In this document: in pieces, positions 24,545 to 32,549 of the stretch | Layout: each line of letters begins with the position of its first letter | How positions within the stretch are numbered: the first letter of the stretch is position 1 | DNA from: Clostridia bacterium | GTDB taxonomy: Bacteria; Bacillota; Clostridia; Oscillospirales; Butyricicoccaceae | Direction of reading: 5' to 3' | DNA length: 41,390 bases | Assembly: GCA_017559995.1 (NCBI GenBank) | Contig: JAFYPP010000013.1 | Span: 1-41,390 of the forward strand | The notes under the pieces: model-generated | Told to the model about the DNA's origin: nothing | Databases searched by the model: none | Seen by the model: the letters and a program-made list of their open reading frames with translations, nothing else | Position numbers and translations under genes: made by a program

Positions 24545-24613
24545 GGTATCAGTGTATCACATTCACGTTTGTTTTCCTATAGGTTTCACAAAAAATTTGC
24601 GTTTTTCCGCAAG

Positions 24614-24642
24614 AAAAAACCCCGGACATTCGTCCGGGGTTT
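24614..24642 (-). terminator. Intrinsic terminator of the mini P-loop gene
   Basis: An 11-bp perfect stem (AAACCCCGGAC/GTCCGGGGTTT, loop ATTC) is followed on the minus strand by T6 (24619-24614). It starts 15 bases after the stop codon and isolates the gene from the two-component operon. Confidence 0.93.
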
Positions 24643-24656
24643 GGATGTATCAAAAC

Positions 24657-25070
24657 TTACAGATACTTCTTGATGCAGTCGCAGGCGTCTTCGTCAGCCA
24701 GGGACAGGGTCAGGGTGAACTTGATGCCGGTCTGCTCAGACAGCTTTTCCAGCTTGGCCAGGAAAGCGGGAGCCTTGGCGTTGTCATCGTCGCCGGTGAC
24801 CTTGTACAGGCCGTCCACGAAGATGTGGGTAATATCGTAGTTGCTGCAGTACAGACCGCAAACGAAAGCGTACAGATGATCGTAGCTCAGCTCCATGCCG
24901 TACTCAGAAATATCAACCAGTTTCACATCGTGCTTGATGCTCAGACGCAGGGTCTGGCCGTTCTCAATGCAAACAACGCTGCCGGACTCTTCGGTGACGG
25001 CGGTGTTGACCATGTCGATGACCTGCTTGGTTTTGCCGGAACCGGCCTTACCCAGAATTACTTTAACCAT
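24657..25070 (-). CDS. Small stand-alone P-loop protein, function unknown
   Basis: The protein has only 137 residues. Walker A GKAGSGKT sits at residues 7-14 (the form resembles the N-terminus of AddB-type nucleases), and THIFVDGLYKV is a plausible Walker B with Asp86. Charged or sensor-like residues follow, and it ends in DACDCIKKYL. No larger helicase or nuclease domain follows. It has its own consensus promoter (25115-25143), a strong AGGAGG site and a strong terminator, so it is a monocistronic, probably well-expressed gene. Function unknown. Confidence 0.8.
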   Translation of the reverse strand: MVKVILGKAGSGKTKQVIDMVNTAVTEESGSVVCIENGQTLRLSIKHDVKLVDISEYGMELSYDHLYAFVCGLYCSNYDITHIFVDGLYKVTGDDDNAKAPAFLAKLEKLSEQTGIKFTLTLSLADEDACDCIKKYL

Positions 25071-25114
25071 ATTACAATTCCTCCTATAAGGTGATGGGAA
25101 GTTTAGTTTGCAAT

Positions 25115-25143
25115 ATCATACCATATTTTTTCGAATGTCTCAA
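25115..25143 (-). promoter_or_regulatory. Sigma-A promoter of the mini P-loop gene
   Basis: Minus-strand TTGAGA (25143-25138), 17-bp spacer, TATGAT (25120-25115). The -35 lies in the loop of an inverted repeat (25121-25166). Confidence 0.85.
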
Positions 25144-25166
25144 CCATTTTTTCGAAAAAAGTATGG
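25121..25166. repeat. AT-rich inverted repeat enclosing a promoter
   Basis: CCATATTTTTTCGAA (25121-25135) and TTCGAAAAAAGTATGG (25151-25166) are inverted copies apart from one extra base. It lies just downstream of the carboxypeptidase stop codon. It may act as weak terminator for that gene, as an operator over the next promoter, or both. Confidence 0.6.
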
Positions 25167-25173
25167 ATTTTTT

Positions 25174-26301
25174 CTATCGCGCGCATAGCCATGCAAAAAT
25201 CATGGCAAACACATCCCAAAGCCCCAGCCGCCGCACCGTCCCGGCGGCCAGGATCGGCACCCGGCAGACCTCCGTCCCGTCCAGCCGCACCACCAAGTCC
25301 CCCACCTGCTGCCCCTTTTCCACCGGGGCGGTGATGCGCTGGGGCAGCTCCAGCGACTTTTCCAGGCGGGACAGATCCGCCCGTGGCAGCACCCGGGGCA
25401 GGCTTTCGCCCAGTTCCAGCGCCACGGAGTCCGCCTTGCCCATATCCACCGGCAGGGGCATGAGGGGCCGGTCGGCCCCAAGGGTGACGGCGGCGTAATT
25501 GGCAAAGCCCCAGTTGAGCAGGGCGGCGGTGTCGGCATTGCGGGAGGCCGATGTCTCACCGCCCATGACCACGGCGATGAGCTGCAGCTCCTCCCGCTCC
25601 GCCGTGGCCGACAGACAGTACCCCGCCGTGGAGGTGTAACCGGTCTTGAGACCGGTGATGCCGGCGTAGCTTTTCAGCAGCTTGTTGGTGTTGTTGAGCA
25701 CCGAAGCCCCCTCCCGGACGCTGTCCTGCCAAAGGGTGGTGTAGTCCCGGATCCAGGGGTGCTGCCCCATCAGCGCCGCCGACATGAGGCCGATGTCGTA
25801 GGCGGTGGTCACGTGGCCCGAAGCGGTCAGGCCGCAGGCGTTGACAAAATGGGTGTTCTCCATCCCCAGCCGCGCGGCGCGGTCATTCATCATGGCGACG
25901 AAGGCCTCCTCCGACCCGGCCAGATGCTCCCCCAGCGCCACGGCGCAGTCGTTGGCAGACACCACCGCCACGCACTTGAGCATCTCCCCCACCGTCAGCA
26001 CCTCGCCCTCTTCCAGCCAGATCTGGCTGCCGCCCATGGAGGCGGCGTGGGCGGTGGCGGTGACAGGATCCTCCAGAGAAACGCGGCCGCTGTCGATGGC
26101 CTCGCACACCAGCAGCATGGTCATCACCTTGGTGACGCTGGCCGGTTCCCGTGGCGTGTGGGAGTCCTTTTCCAGCAGCACCTGCCCGTCCAGGGTCATC
26201 AGCACCGCCGACGGTGCCTGCAGGGGTACCTTCCCCTCCTGGGCAAAGCAGGGCACCGCCAACGTACAAAACACCAGCACGGCCGCTATCCATTTTCTCA
26301 T
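25174..26301 (-). CDS. dacF: D-alanyl-D-alanine carboxypeptidase (PBP5/DacF type)
   Basis: This 375-residue S11-family penicillin-binding protein trims the terminal D-Ala from murein stem peptides. It has a Sec signal (residues 1-20), SxxK at Ser55-Lys58 (SVTKVM), SxN at 115-117 (SAND) and KTG at 219-221. A C-terminal beta domain follows, with a terminal amphipathic/hydrophobic anchor. ATG 26301 has GGAGGGTG six bases upstream. The gene is divergent from mtaB, and their promoters share the palindromic TTGCAA at 26359-26364 as a possible -35 for both. Confidence 0.94.
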   Translation of the reverse strand: MRKWIAAVLVFCTLAVPCFAQEGKVPLQAPSAVLMTLDGQVLLEKDSHTPREPASVTKVMTMLLVCEAIDSGRVSLEDPVTATAHAASMGGSQIWLEEGEVLTVGEMLKCVAVVSANDCAVALGEHLAGSEEAFVAMMNDRAARLGMENTHFVNACGLTASGHVTTAYDIGLMSAALMGQHPWIRDYTTLWQDSVREGASVLNNTNKLLKSYAGITGLKTGYTSTAGYCLSATAEREELQLIAVVMGGETSASRNADTAALLNWGFANYAAVTLGADRPLMPLPVDMGKADSVALELGESLPRVLPRADLSRLEKSLELPQRITAPVEKGQQVGDLVVRLDGTEVCRVPILAAGTVRRLGLWDVFAMIFAWLCAR

Positions 26302-26358
26302 AATCGCACCCTCCAGACAGCTTTTTACCCGATTCTTATGCGAATGCGCCGCCAATTA

Positions 26359-26387
26359 TTGCAATTCCATCGGATTTCCGTTAAAAT
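26359..26387 (+). promoter_or_regulatory. Sigma-A promoter of mtaB
   Basis: TTGCAA (26359-26364), 17-bp spacer, TAAAAT (26382-26387). TTGCAA is self-complementary and could also serve a minus-strand promoter for dacF, with a weak -10 near 26335-26341. Confidence 0.75.
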
Positions 26388-26404
26388 ATAGTGTGGTGAT
26401 TTAT

Positions 26405-27688
26405 ATGAAAATAGCGTTTTATACCCTTGGCTGCAAAGCCAATCAGTTTGAGACCCAGGCGCTGGAGCGTCTTTTTACCGAGCACGGTCACGAGATCGTG
26501 CCCTTTGACAAGTTTGCCGACGTGTACGTAGTGAACACCTGCACCGTCACCGCCATGTCCGACCGCAAATCCCGCAACGCCGCCCGCCGCTGCAAAAAGA
26601 TCAACCCCGGCGCCCGGCTGGTGCTGTGCGGCTGCTACGCCCAGGTGCAGGCCGAGGAGGCCAAGGCCGCCTGCGGCGCCGACGCCGTCATCGGCACCCC
26701 CGACAAGAGCCGCATCGTGGCCATCGTGGAAGAGCTGGCACCCGACGGCGTGCGGGATCTCTGGCACGACGTGCCGCCTCTGTTCGATATGCTGCCCGCC
26801 GGCGGTCTTTCCGGCCGCACCCGGGCCCTGCTGAAGATCCAGGACGGCTGCAAGAACTTCTGTACCTACTGCCTGATCCCCTTTGCCCGGGGCCCCGAGC
26901 GCAGTATGCCCTTCGATCTGGCGGTGGAAGAGGCCCGCAAGCTGGCCTTTGAAGGCTTCCGTGAGATCGTCCTCACCGGCATCGAGATCTCGGCCTACGG
27001 CCGCGATCTGCCCGGTCGACCCGATCTGATCACCCTCATCGAGGCGCTGTGCAAGGCCGCTCCCTCCTGCCGCATCCGGCTGGGCAGTCTGGAGCCCCGC
27101 ACCGTCACCGAGGACTTCGCCCGCCGCTGCGCCGCCCTGCCCAATCTGTGTCCCCATTTCCACCTGTCCCTGCAGAGCGGCTGCGACAAGACCCTGCAGG
27201 CCATGAACCGCCATTACACGGCGGCGGAATACAAACGGGCCTGCGACCTGCTGCGGCAGTATATGCCCCTGTGCGGTCTGACCACCGACCTGATCGTAGG
27301 CTTCCCCGGCGAGACCCGGGAGGATTTTGAAGAGAGCCTGCGGTTCGTGGAAAGCTGCGGCCTGGGCAAGGTCCACGTGTTCCCCTATTCCCGCAGAGCG
27401 GGCACCCGTGCCGCCACCATGCCGGGACAGCTGTCCCAGGCGGAAAAGGCCGCCCGCTCCCAGGAGGCCATCGAGGTATGCACCGCCCTGGAGCGCCGGG
27501 ACCTGGAGGCCCGCGTGGGTCAGGTCTATCCCGTCCTGTTTGAGCAGGAGGAGGACGGCTGGTTCACCGGACACATTCCCGAATACTGCACGGTGAAGGC
27601 CAAGGGCGAGAACCTGCACAATGAAGTTCTGCCGGTGGAGATCACCGGCTTCGAAGGCGAAATTCTGCTGGGCGAGGTGATGTTATGA
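26405..27688 (+). CDS. mtaB: tRNA-t6A37 methylthiotransferase MtaB
   Basis: This 427-residue radical-SAM methylthiotransferase converts t6A37 to ms2t6A in ANN-decoding tRNAs. Cluster ligands are Cys10 (LGCKANQFETQ, the MtaB/YqeV signature), Cys46 (VNTCTVT), Cys77 (CGCYAQ), and radical-SAM Cys149-x3-Cys153-x2-Cys156 (DGCKNFCTYCLIP). A TRAM-like C-terminus follows. ATG 26405 fits a promoter 18 bases upstream; the open frame extends far upstream over dacF but is only its antisense. The TGA overlaps the next ATG (ATGA). Confidence 0.95.
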   Translation: MKIAFYTLGCKANQFETQALERLFTEHGHEIVPFDKFADVYVVNTCTVTAMSDRKSRNAARRCKKINPGARLVLCGCYAQVQAEEAKAACGADAVIGTPDKSRIVAIVEELAPDGVRDLWHDVPPLFDMLPAGGLSGRTRALLKIQDGCKNFCTYCLIPFARGPERSMPFDLAVEEARKLAFEGFREIVLTGIEISAYGRDLPGRPDLITLIEALCKAAPSCRIRLGSLEPRTVTEDFARRCAALPNLCPHFHLSLQSGCDKTLQAMNRHYTAAEYKRACDLLRQYMPLCGLTTDLIVGFPGETREDFEESLRFVESCGLGKVHVFPYSRRAGTRAATMPGQLSQAEKAARSQEAIEVCTALERRDLEARVGQVYPVLFEQEEDGWFTGHIPEYCTVKAKGENLHNEVLPVEITGFEGEILLGEVML

Positions 27689-29340
27689 GCAAGGTAGAGA
27701 CCGTCCGCCAGGGCGTGGAGGAGATCCTCGCCCTGCCCCTTATCCGCCTGACGGTGAGCAACTCCCGTGGCGGAGAATACAAAAAAATCACCGGCCGGCC
27801 CATGGAAGTAAAGGGCAAGCCGGTGCTGCAGCTGGAAAAGTTCACCGAGACCCAGGCCTTCCACGAGAACGTCTCCATGGAGGAGGCGCTTGACCGGCTG
27901 GAGGAGCTGATGGCTCATTACGGCCAGCTGGATGCCACCTGCCAGGGCGCCGTCTTTTGCCTGAAGGTGTCCAAAAAGGGCAAGGTGTTCTTCCAGAAGC
28001 AGGCCGCAAAGACCCTGGCCCCCGTGCCCGCCGCCCACAACCGGCAGAAGCAGTACATCCTCACCGAGGGCATGGTGGTGCCGCCGCTGGTGGATCTGGG
28101 CGTGCTCACCGCCGACGGCCGCATCGTCAAGGCCAAGTACGACAAGTTCAAGCAGATCAACCGCTTTCTGGAGTTTCTGGACGATCTGCTGGCAAAGGAC
28201 AACCGGGACACGGTGCGCATCATCGACTTCGGCTGCGGCAAGTCCTATCTGACCTTTATCGTTTATTATTACATTACCGAGATCCTCAAAAAGAAGGCCG
28301 ACATCGCCGGCCTTGACCTGAAAAAGGACGTCATCGACCACTGCAACCAGGTGGCCGCCAAGTACGGCTACACCGGCCTGCGGTTCTTCTGCGGCGACAT
28401 CAAGGATTATGTTGCCGAGCAGGCGCCCGACATGGTCATCACCCTGCACGCCTGTGACACCGCCACCGACTACGCCCTGTTCCACGCCATGGAGTGGGGC
28501 GCCCGGTACATCCTGTCGGTGCCCTGCTGCCAGCACGAGCTGAACTTCGCCGTCAAGCCCGCCGCCCTGCCGCCGGTGACCTCCTACGGCATCCTCAAGG
28601 AGCGCTTCTGCGCCCTGGCCACCGACGCCGTCCGCGCCAAGCTGCTGGAAAGCCGTGGCTACGACGTGCAGGTGCTGGAGTTCATCGACTTGAGCCACTC
28701 CCCCAAAAATCTGCTGATCCGCGCCAAAAAGGGCAGCGTCAGCGAGAAAAAGCGCGTGGCCGCCCGTCGAGATGCCAAGACCCTTTTGGGCCAGGTCGGC
28801 GGCAGCAACACTCTGCTGAAGCTCATGGGTGACCGCCCCGCCTTCGTCCCCCACGGCCGTATGCGCAAGACCCGTCCCGAGGACATCGACGCCGTCATGG
28901 CCCTGTACGATGTGGGCAGGCAGCGGATGCGGAACACCGGCAACACCGAGCAGTGGACGGGCGGCTATCCCCACCGCCACATGATCGAGGAAGACGTGAA
29001 ACTGGGCCGCAGTTACGTCTATGAGGAGGACGGCGTGCTCCACGCCGTGTTCGCCCTCATCTGGGGCGAGGATCCCACCTATGCCGAGATCGACGGCGCG
29101 TGGCTGTCGGACAAGACGCCCTACGGCACCGTCCACCGCATCGCCACCGACGGCGAACTGCCCGGACTGGGCAGTTACTGCCTCAACTGGTGTCTGGATC
29201 TGTGCGGCTCCGTCCGCATCGACACCCACGAGGACAACGTCCTCATGCGCCGCGCCCTGGACAAGCTGGATTTCGCCTATTGCGGCACCATTCTGTGTGA
29301 CGAAGGCACGCCCCGGTGTGCCTATCAGAAAGATCTGTAA
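27685..29340 (+). CDS. Fusion of SAM methyltransferase (PF13679-like) and GNAT-like acetyltransferase
   Basis: The 551-residue protein has two units. Residues ~1-350 form a methyltransferase with SAM motif IIDFGCGKSYLTF (179-191), LHACDTATDYAL (254-265) and SVPCCQHEL (278-286), matching the METTL25/Methyltransf_32 group. Residues ~393-551 look like a GNAT domain: TRPEDIDAVMALYD, YVYEEDGVLHAVFAL, YGTVHRIAT, and LGSYCLNWCL near the acetyl-CoA loop. The linker (350-392) is Arg/Lys-rich. Both substrates are unknown; RNA or protein modification is plausible next to mtaB, to which it is coupled by a 4-base overlap. No frameshift joins the halves. Confidence 0.82.
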   Translation: MSKVETVRQGVEEILALPLIRLTVSNSRGGEYKKITGRPMEVKGKPVLQLEKFTETQAFHENVSMEEALDRLEELMAHYGQLDATCQGAVFCLKVSKKGKVFFQKQAAKTLAPVPAAHNRQKQYILTEGMVVPPLVDLGVLTADGRIVKAKYDKFKQINRFLEFLDDLLAKDNRDTVRIIDFGCGKSYLTFIVYYYITEILKKKADIAGLDLKKDVIDHCNQVAAKYGYTGLRFFCGDIKDYVAEQAPDMVITLHACDTATDYALFHAMEWGARYILSVPCCQHELNFAVKPAALPPVTSYGILKERFCALATDAVRAKLLESRGYDVQVLEFIDLSHSPKNLLIRAKKGSVSEKKRVAARRDAKTLLGQVGGSNTLLKLMGDRPAFVPHGRMRKTRPEDIDAVMALYDVGRQRMRNTGNTEQWTGGYPHRHMIEEDVKLGRSYVYEEDGVLHAVFALIWGEDPTYAEIDGAWLSDKTPYGTVHRIATDGELPGLGSYCLNWCLDLCGSVRIDTHEDNVLMRRALDKLDFAYCGTILCDEGTPRCAYQKDL

Positions 29341-29352
29341 GGAGGATCACTT

Positions 29353-29955
29353 ATGTTCACCAAAGTTGCGGAAAATCTGAAGAACCTGGGTTATCAGGTC
29401 ACCGTTCTGGACACCAAAGAGCAGGCCGCCGATTATCTGTGCGGTCAGATCAAGGACACCACCGTGGGTTTTGGCGGTTCGGTAACCCTCCGGGAGATGG
29501 GCCTGTACGAGCGTCTGGCCGAGACCAATACCGTCCACTGGCACTGGCAGCCCCAGGGCGATGTCACCATCCCCCAGACCCGTGTGCTGGCCCGTGACAC
29601 CGAGGTCTATCTGGCCTCCGCCAACGGTCTGGCCGAGACCGGCGAGATCATCAACATCGACGGCGCCGGCAACCGTGTTGCCGAGACCATCTTCGGTCAC
29701 AAGAAGGTTTATTTCGTCATCGGCAAAAACAAGCTGGCCGAGGACTACGATAAGGCTCTTTGGCGCGCCCGCAACATCGCCGCCCCCAAGAACGCCTTCC
29801 GGTTGAAGACCAAGACCCCCTGCGCCGAGAAGGGCGACCGCTGCTACAACTGCAGCGCCCCCGGCCGTATCTGCCGCGCCCTGTCGGTGCTGTGGTGCGC
29901 CCCCGTGGGCAGCCAGTACGAAGTGGTGCTGGTGAAGGAAGATCTCGGTTATTAA
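29353..29955 (+). CDS. LUD-domain (LutC/DUF162-like) protein
   Basis: The 200-residue protein has the LUD core: TTVGFGGSVTLREMGL, TRVLARDTEVYLASANGLAETGEIINIDG and VYFVIGKNKL. Near the C-terminus is a Cys cluster (PCAEKGDRCYNC ... ICRAL ... LWCAP). LutC belongs to the lactate-utilisation LutABC system, but single-domain LUD proteins such as this one occur without lutAB in many anaerobes and their role is unclear. AAGGAGG lies 8 bases before the ATG. It is the last gene of the mtaB operon. Confidence 0.87.
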   Translation: MFTKVAENLKNLGYQVTVLDTKEQAADYLCGQIKDTTVGFGGSVTLREMGLYERLAETNTVHWHWQPQGDVTIPQTRVLARDTEVYLASANGLAETGEIINIDGAGNRVAETIFGHKKVYFVIGKNKLAEDYDKALWRARNIAAPKNAFRLKTKTPCAEKGDRCYNCSAPGRICRALSVLWCAPVGSQYEVVLVKEDLGY

Positions 29956-29964
29956 AGCAAAAAG

Positions 29965-29994
29965 AAAAGGCCCGTCAGATGACGGGCCTTTTTT
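29965..29994 (+). terminator. Intrinsic terminator of the mtaB-fusion-LUD operon
   Basis: AAGGCCCGTC (29967-29976)/GACGGGCCTT (29981-29990), loop AGAT, followed by TTTT beyond the stem. Confidence 0.92.
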
Positions 29995-30056
29995 ATGTTC
30001 GTTTACCACAGCTCCGGCAGGATTCCAATCGTCCTGCGGACGGTATTGATATGAAG

Positions 30057-30093
30057 AAGGAAAACGCCGCCCACGGGAAATCCCGTGGGCGGC
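30057..30093 (-). terminator. Intrinsic terminator of the cohesin/dockerin/SLH operon
   Basis: GCCGCCCACGGG (30066-30077)/CCCGTGGGCGGC (30082-30093) with a four-base loop is followed by GTTTTCC on the minus strand. It starts ~15 bases after the stop of the cohesin-like gene. 29956-30107 otherwise contains no gene. Confidence 0.88.
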
Positions 30094-30107
30094 TTGCGGT
30101 TTGCTTT

Positions 30108-32525
30108 TTACTTTGCGAAGTTGGTCATGAAGCGGCACAGGTAAGCGGCCAGCTCGGCACGAGAGGCGCTGGCGGTCATGTCGGTGACATCGACGCCCAG
30201 GCCGGCCAGCAGGCCGTTCATATCAGCCCAGTTGACGTTGTTCTCAGCCCAGATGCTGCAGGTGTACTGTGCAACCATGGTCACGGCGATATCCTCGGCC
30301 CAGCCCTTGTACTGAGCGTAACGGTTCAGGATAGCCATGATCTGCTCACGGGTGATCTGGTCGGCGGGGCCAAAGTTGCCGTCGCCGTAGCCGTTGACGA
30401 TACCGTTGGCGGCAGCCCAGTCGATAGCAGCGGTGTACCACATATCGGCAGCCACGTCGCTGAAGGCCACGGTGCTGTCAACAACGGGAGAGCCTTCCAG
30501 ACGCCACAGAACGGTGACGATCATGGCACGGTCGGTGGTCATCTCGGGAGAGAACTTGTCGTCGGCAGTGCCGTTCATCAGGCCGTTCTCATAGGCGAAG
30601 ACCACATCGTTGTAGAACCAGTCGCTCTTTTCCACGTCGGAGAAGCGCAGCAGGAACTCGGGGTTAGAGGGAGTGATGGTCATGTCGTGCTTCTTGGAGA
30701 CGGGCTCGACCTTGGTCTCGCCGCAGCCGGTACAGGTGTAGGTCTTCTCGCCGTCAGCCTCATCGGTGGGCTCCAGAGTGATGACGCCCTTGTCCCACTT
30801 GTGGGCAGCGGGGATGACCTTACCGGCCTTCACGACGGTGTCGCAATCCACGCAGCAGGTGTCGCCGGTGTAACCGTCTTCGGTACAGGTGGCTTCCACA
30901 GCGCCGCGCAGCTCGGTCTCGCCGTGGACGGCGGGATTCAGCTCGCCATAGGAGGCGCCGCAGACAGAGCAGACGGCCTGCAGCTTGCAGGTGGCCTTGC
31001 CGCCCTTATGGTTTTCGGGCTCGATGGGAGTGAGGCACACACAGGTGCCCCAGTGCTGGGTCTCATTGTGCTCCATGTCGGAGCCGTCGGAAACGTGGTT
31101 GGCGGGGTTCTTCTCGGTCTCGAATGTCTCGGTCTCACTGGCCAGGCCGCAGACACAGCTCTTGTAGTAGACAGCCTCATCCATGCAGGTGCCGGCGGTC
31201 TTCAGGTACTTGGCGGTGGCGACGGTCTTGTCATAGACATGAGGAGCGGTCTCACCGGCGGAGAAGGTGGTAGTGCCAGTTGCACCGCAGATACAGCTCT
31301 TGTAGTAGACAGCCTTGGTGGTGCAGGTGGCGGGGGTCTTCAGATAGGCGTCTTCAGCCTTTTCCTGATCGTAGACGTGCTTGGCCAGGTTGCCGCTCTC
31401 GAAGGTCTCGGTCTCGCTGGCCAGACCACAGACACAGCTCTTGTAGTAGACAGCCTTGGCGGTGCAGGTGGCGGGGGTCTTCAGATACTTGGAGGTAGCC
31501 ACGGTCTTGTCATAGACGTGAGGAGCGGTCTCACCGGCGGAGAAGGTAGCGGTGCCGGCCTTGCCGCAGGAGCAGCTCTTGTAATAGACAGCCTGCTTGG
31601 TGCAGGTGGCGGGAGTCTTCAGATAGGCGTCTTCAGCCTTTTCCTGATCATAGACGTGAGCCAGGGTCTTGCCGGTTTCGAAGGTCTCGGTGCCGGCCTT
31701 GCCGCAGATACAGCTCATGTAGTAGGTGGCCTTGGCAGTGCAGGTGGCTTCGCTGGCCAGATACTGCTCTTCAGCGACGGACTTGTTGTAGACGTGGTCG
31801 GCGTTGTCGAACTTCTCACCGCAGCCGCAGACGTAGTAGTGTTCGGCATCGTCATACTTCCATTCGCCGTTGTCCACATCCACGTGCTCGCCGGTGGCGG
31901 GATCGGTCTCGCCTTCCTCAATGATCTTTTCGCAGTCGTTGCAGTACAGGTCGCCGGTGTAGCCGTCGTCCTTGCAGGAGGGAGCAACAACATTGATCAG
32001 TTCGGTATCATTGTGGGGGCACAGAACGGTCAGGGTAGCGGAAGCAGAAGCGCCTTCCTCCCAGTACTCGGCATCAGCACTCAGCATAATACCGGAGATA
32101 CCGACGGTGTACTCACCGACTTCGATATCGGCGGGGACGGTGAACACAACCTGGCAGATCTCGGTAACACCCTCCGCATTAGTGCCAAACTCAGCCCACA
32201 TGCCACCCATGTGTTTAGTGCCAGCATTCCAACTCCACAGGAAATTAGGAGCGGGCATATCTGCAGAAGTGGGGGCGGCAGGGGTCAGTTCGTCATCGCA
32301 GTCAACATCAAACTCAGCAGAGTCAATGGCGACAGCCTTATTGGTGGTGACGGTCATCACAACAGTCTGTTCGGCACCGTTTTTGGTGATCTGTGCCTTG
32401 TCCAAAGCAGCGGTGAACACAACGCCGTTGGAGTTGGTCTCATTGGCGGCAAAGACAGTGCTGCAGCAGGAAAGTGCCAGAGCAATGCTCAGAATGACCG
32501 CCAGAAAACGTTTTTTGTTAGTCAT
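30108..32525 (-). CDS. Surface protein: cohesin-like domain, five Cys/His repeats, three SLH repeats
   Basis: This is an 805-residue secreted protein. A signal peptide occupies residues 1-27. Residues ~34-168 resemble a cohesin: FTAALDKAQITKNGAEQTVV at the start, then EICQVVFTVPADIEVGEYTV and a closing ASATLTVL strand. A Cys-rich region follows (CPHNDTE; C-x2-C pairs), then five tandem 46-48-residue units (245-477), each with Cys-x9-Cys-x-Cys-Gly and a His at the boundary. More C-x2-C zinc-ribbon-like pairs lie at ~513-603. Residues ~628-803 hold SLH repeats, two good (FSDVEKSDWFYNDV; FSDVAADMWYTAAIDW) and a third degenerate. AAGGAG precedes the ATG. It is the third gene of the operon, behind a dockerin gene. 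Cohesin identity is by pattern only. Confidence 0.75.
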   Translation of the reverse strand: MTNKKRFLAVILSIALALSCCSTVFAANETNSNGVVFTAALDKAQITKNGAEQTVVMTVTTNKAVAIDSAEFDVDCDDELTPAAPTSADMPAPNFLWSWNAGTKHMGGMWAEFGTNAEGVTEICQVVFTVPADIEVGEYTVGISGIMLSADAEYWEEGASASATLTVLCPHNDTELINVVAPSCKDDGYTGDLYCNDCEKIIEEGETDPATGEHVDVDNGEWKYDDAEHYYVCGCGEKFDNADHVYNKSVAEEQYLASEATCTAKATYYMSCICGKAGTETFETGKTLAHVYDQEKAEDAYLKTPATCTKQAVYYKSCSCGKAGTATFSAGETAPHVYDKTVATSKYLKTPATCTAKAVYYKSCVCGLASETETFESGNLAKHVYDQEKAEDAYLKTPATCTTKAVYYKSCICGATGTTTFSAGETAPHVYDKTVATAKYLKTAGTCMDEAVYYKSCVCGLASETETFETEKNPANHVSDGSDMEHNETQHWGTCVCLTPIEPENHKGGKATCKLQAVCSVCGASYGELNPAVHGETELRGAVEATCTEDGYTGDTCCVDCDTVVKAGKVIPAAHKWDKGVITLEPTDEADGEKTYTCTGCGETKVEPVSKKHDMTITPSNPEFLLRFSDVEKSDWFYNDVVFAYENGLMNGTADDKFSPEMTTDRAMIVTVLWRLEGSPVVDSTVAFSDVAADMWYTAAIDWAAANGIVNGYGDGNFGPADQITREQIMAILNRYAQYKGWAEDIAVTMVAQYTCSIWAENNVNWADMNGLLAGLGVDVTDMTASASRAELAAYLCRFMTNFAK
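31095..31793 (-). repeat. Five tandem ~140-bp coding repeats with two-unit higher-order period
   Basis: The units begin VYNKS, VYDQE, VYDKT, VYDQE and VYDKT (residues 245, 291, 337, 384, 430). Types A (VYDQEKAEDAYLKTPATCT) and B (VYDKTVATxKYLKT) alternate, so units 2-3 and 4-5 look like a ~93-residue duplication. The DNA copies are nearly identical over long stretches. Confidence 0.88.
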
Positions 32526-32549
32526 ATTTTTTCTCCTTTATAAAGACTC

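Noticed and set aside
29760..32543. 927-codon plus-strand open frame opposite the cohesin-like gene
   Set aside because: Its repetitive Gly/Val/Leu translation mirrors the Cys/His repeats of the real gene on the other strand; it overlaps the LUD gene and two terminators.
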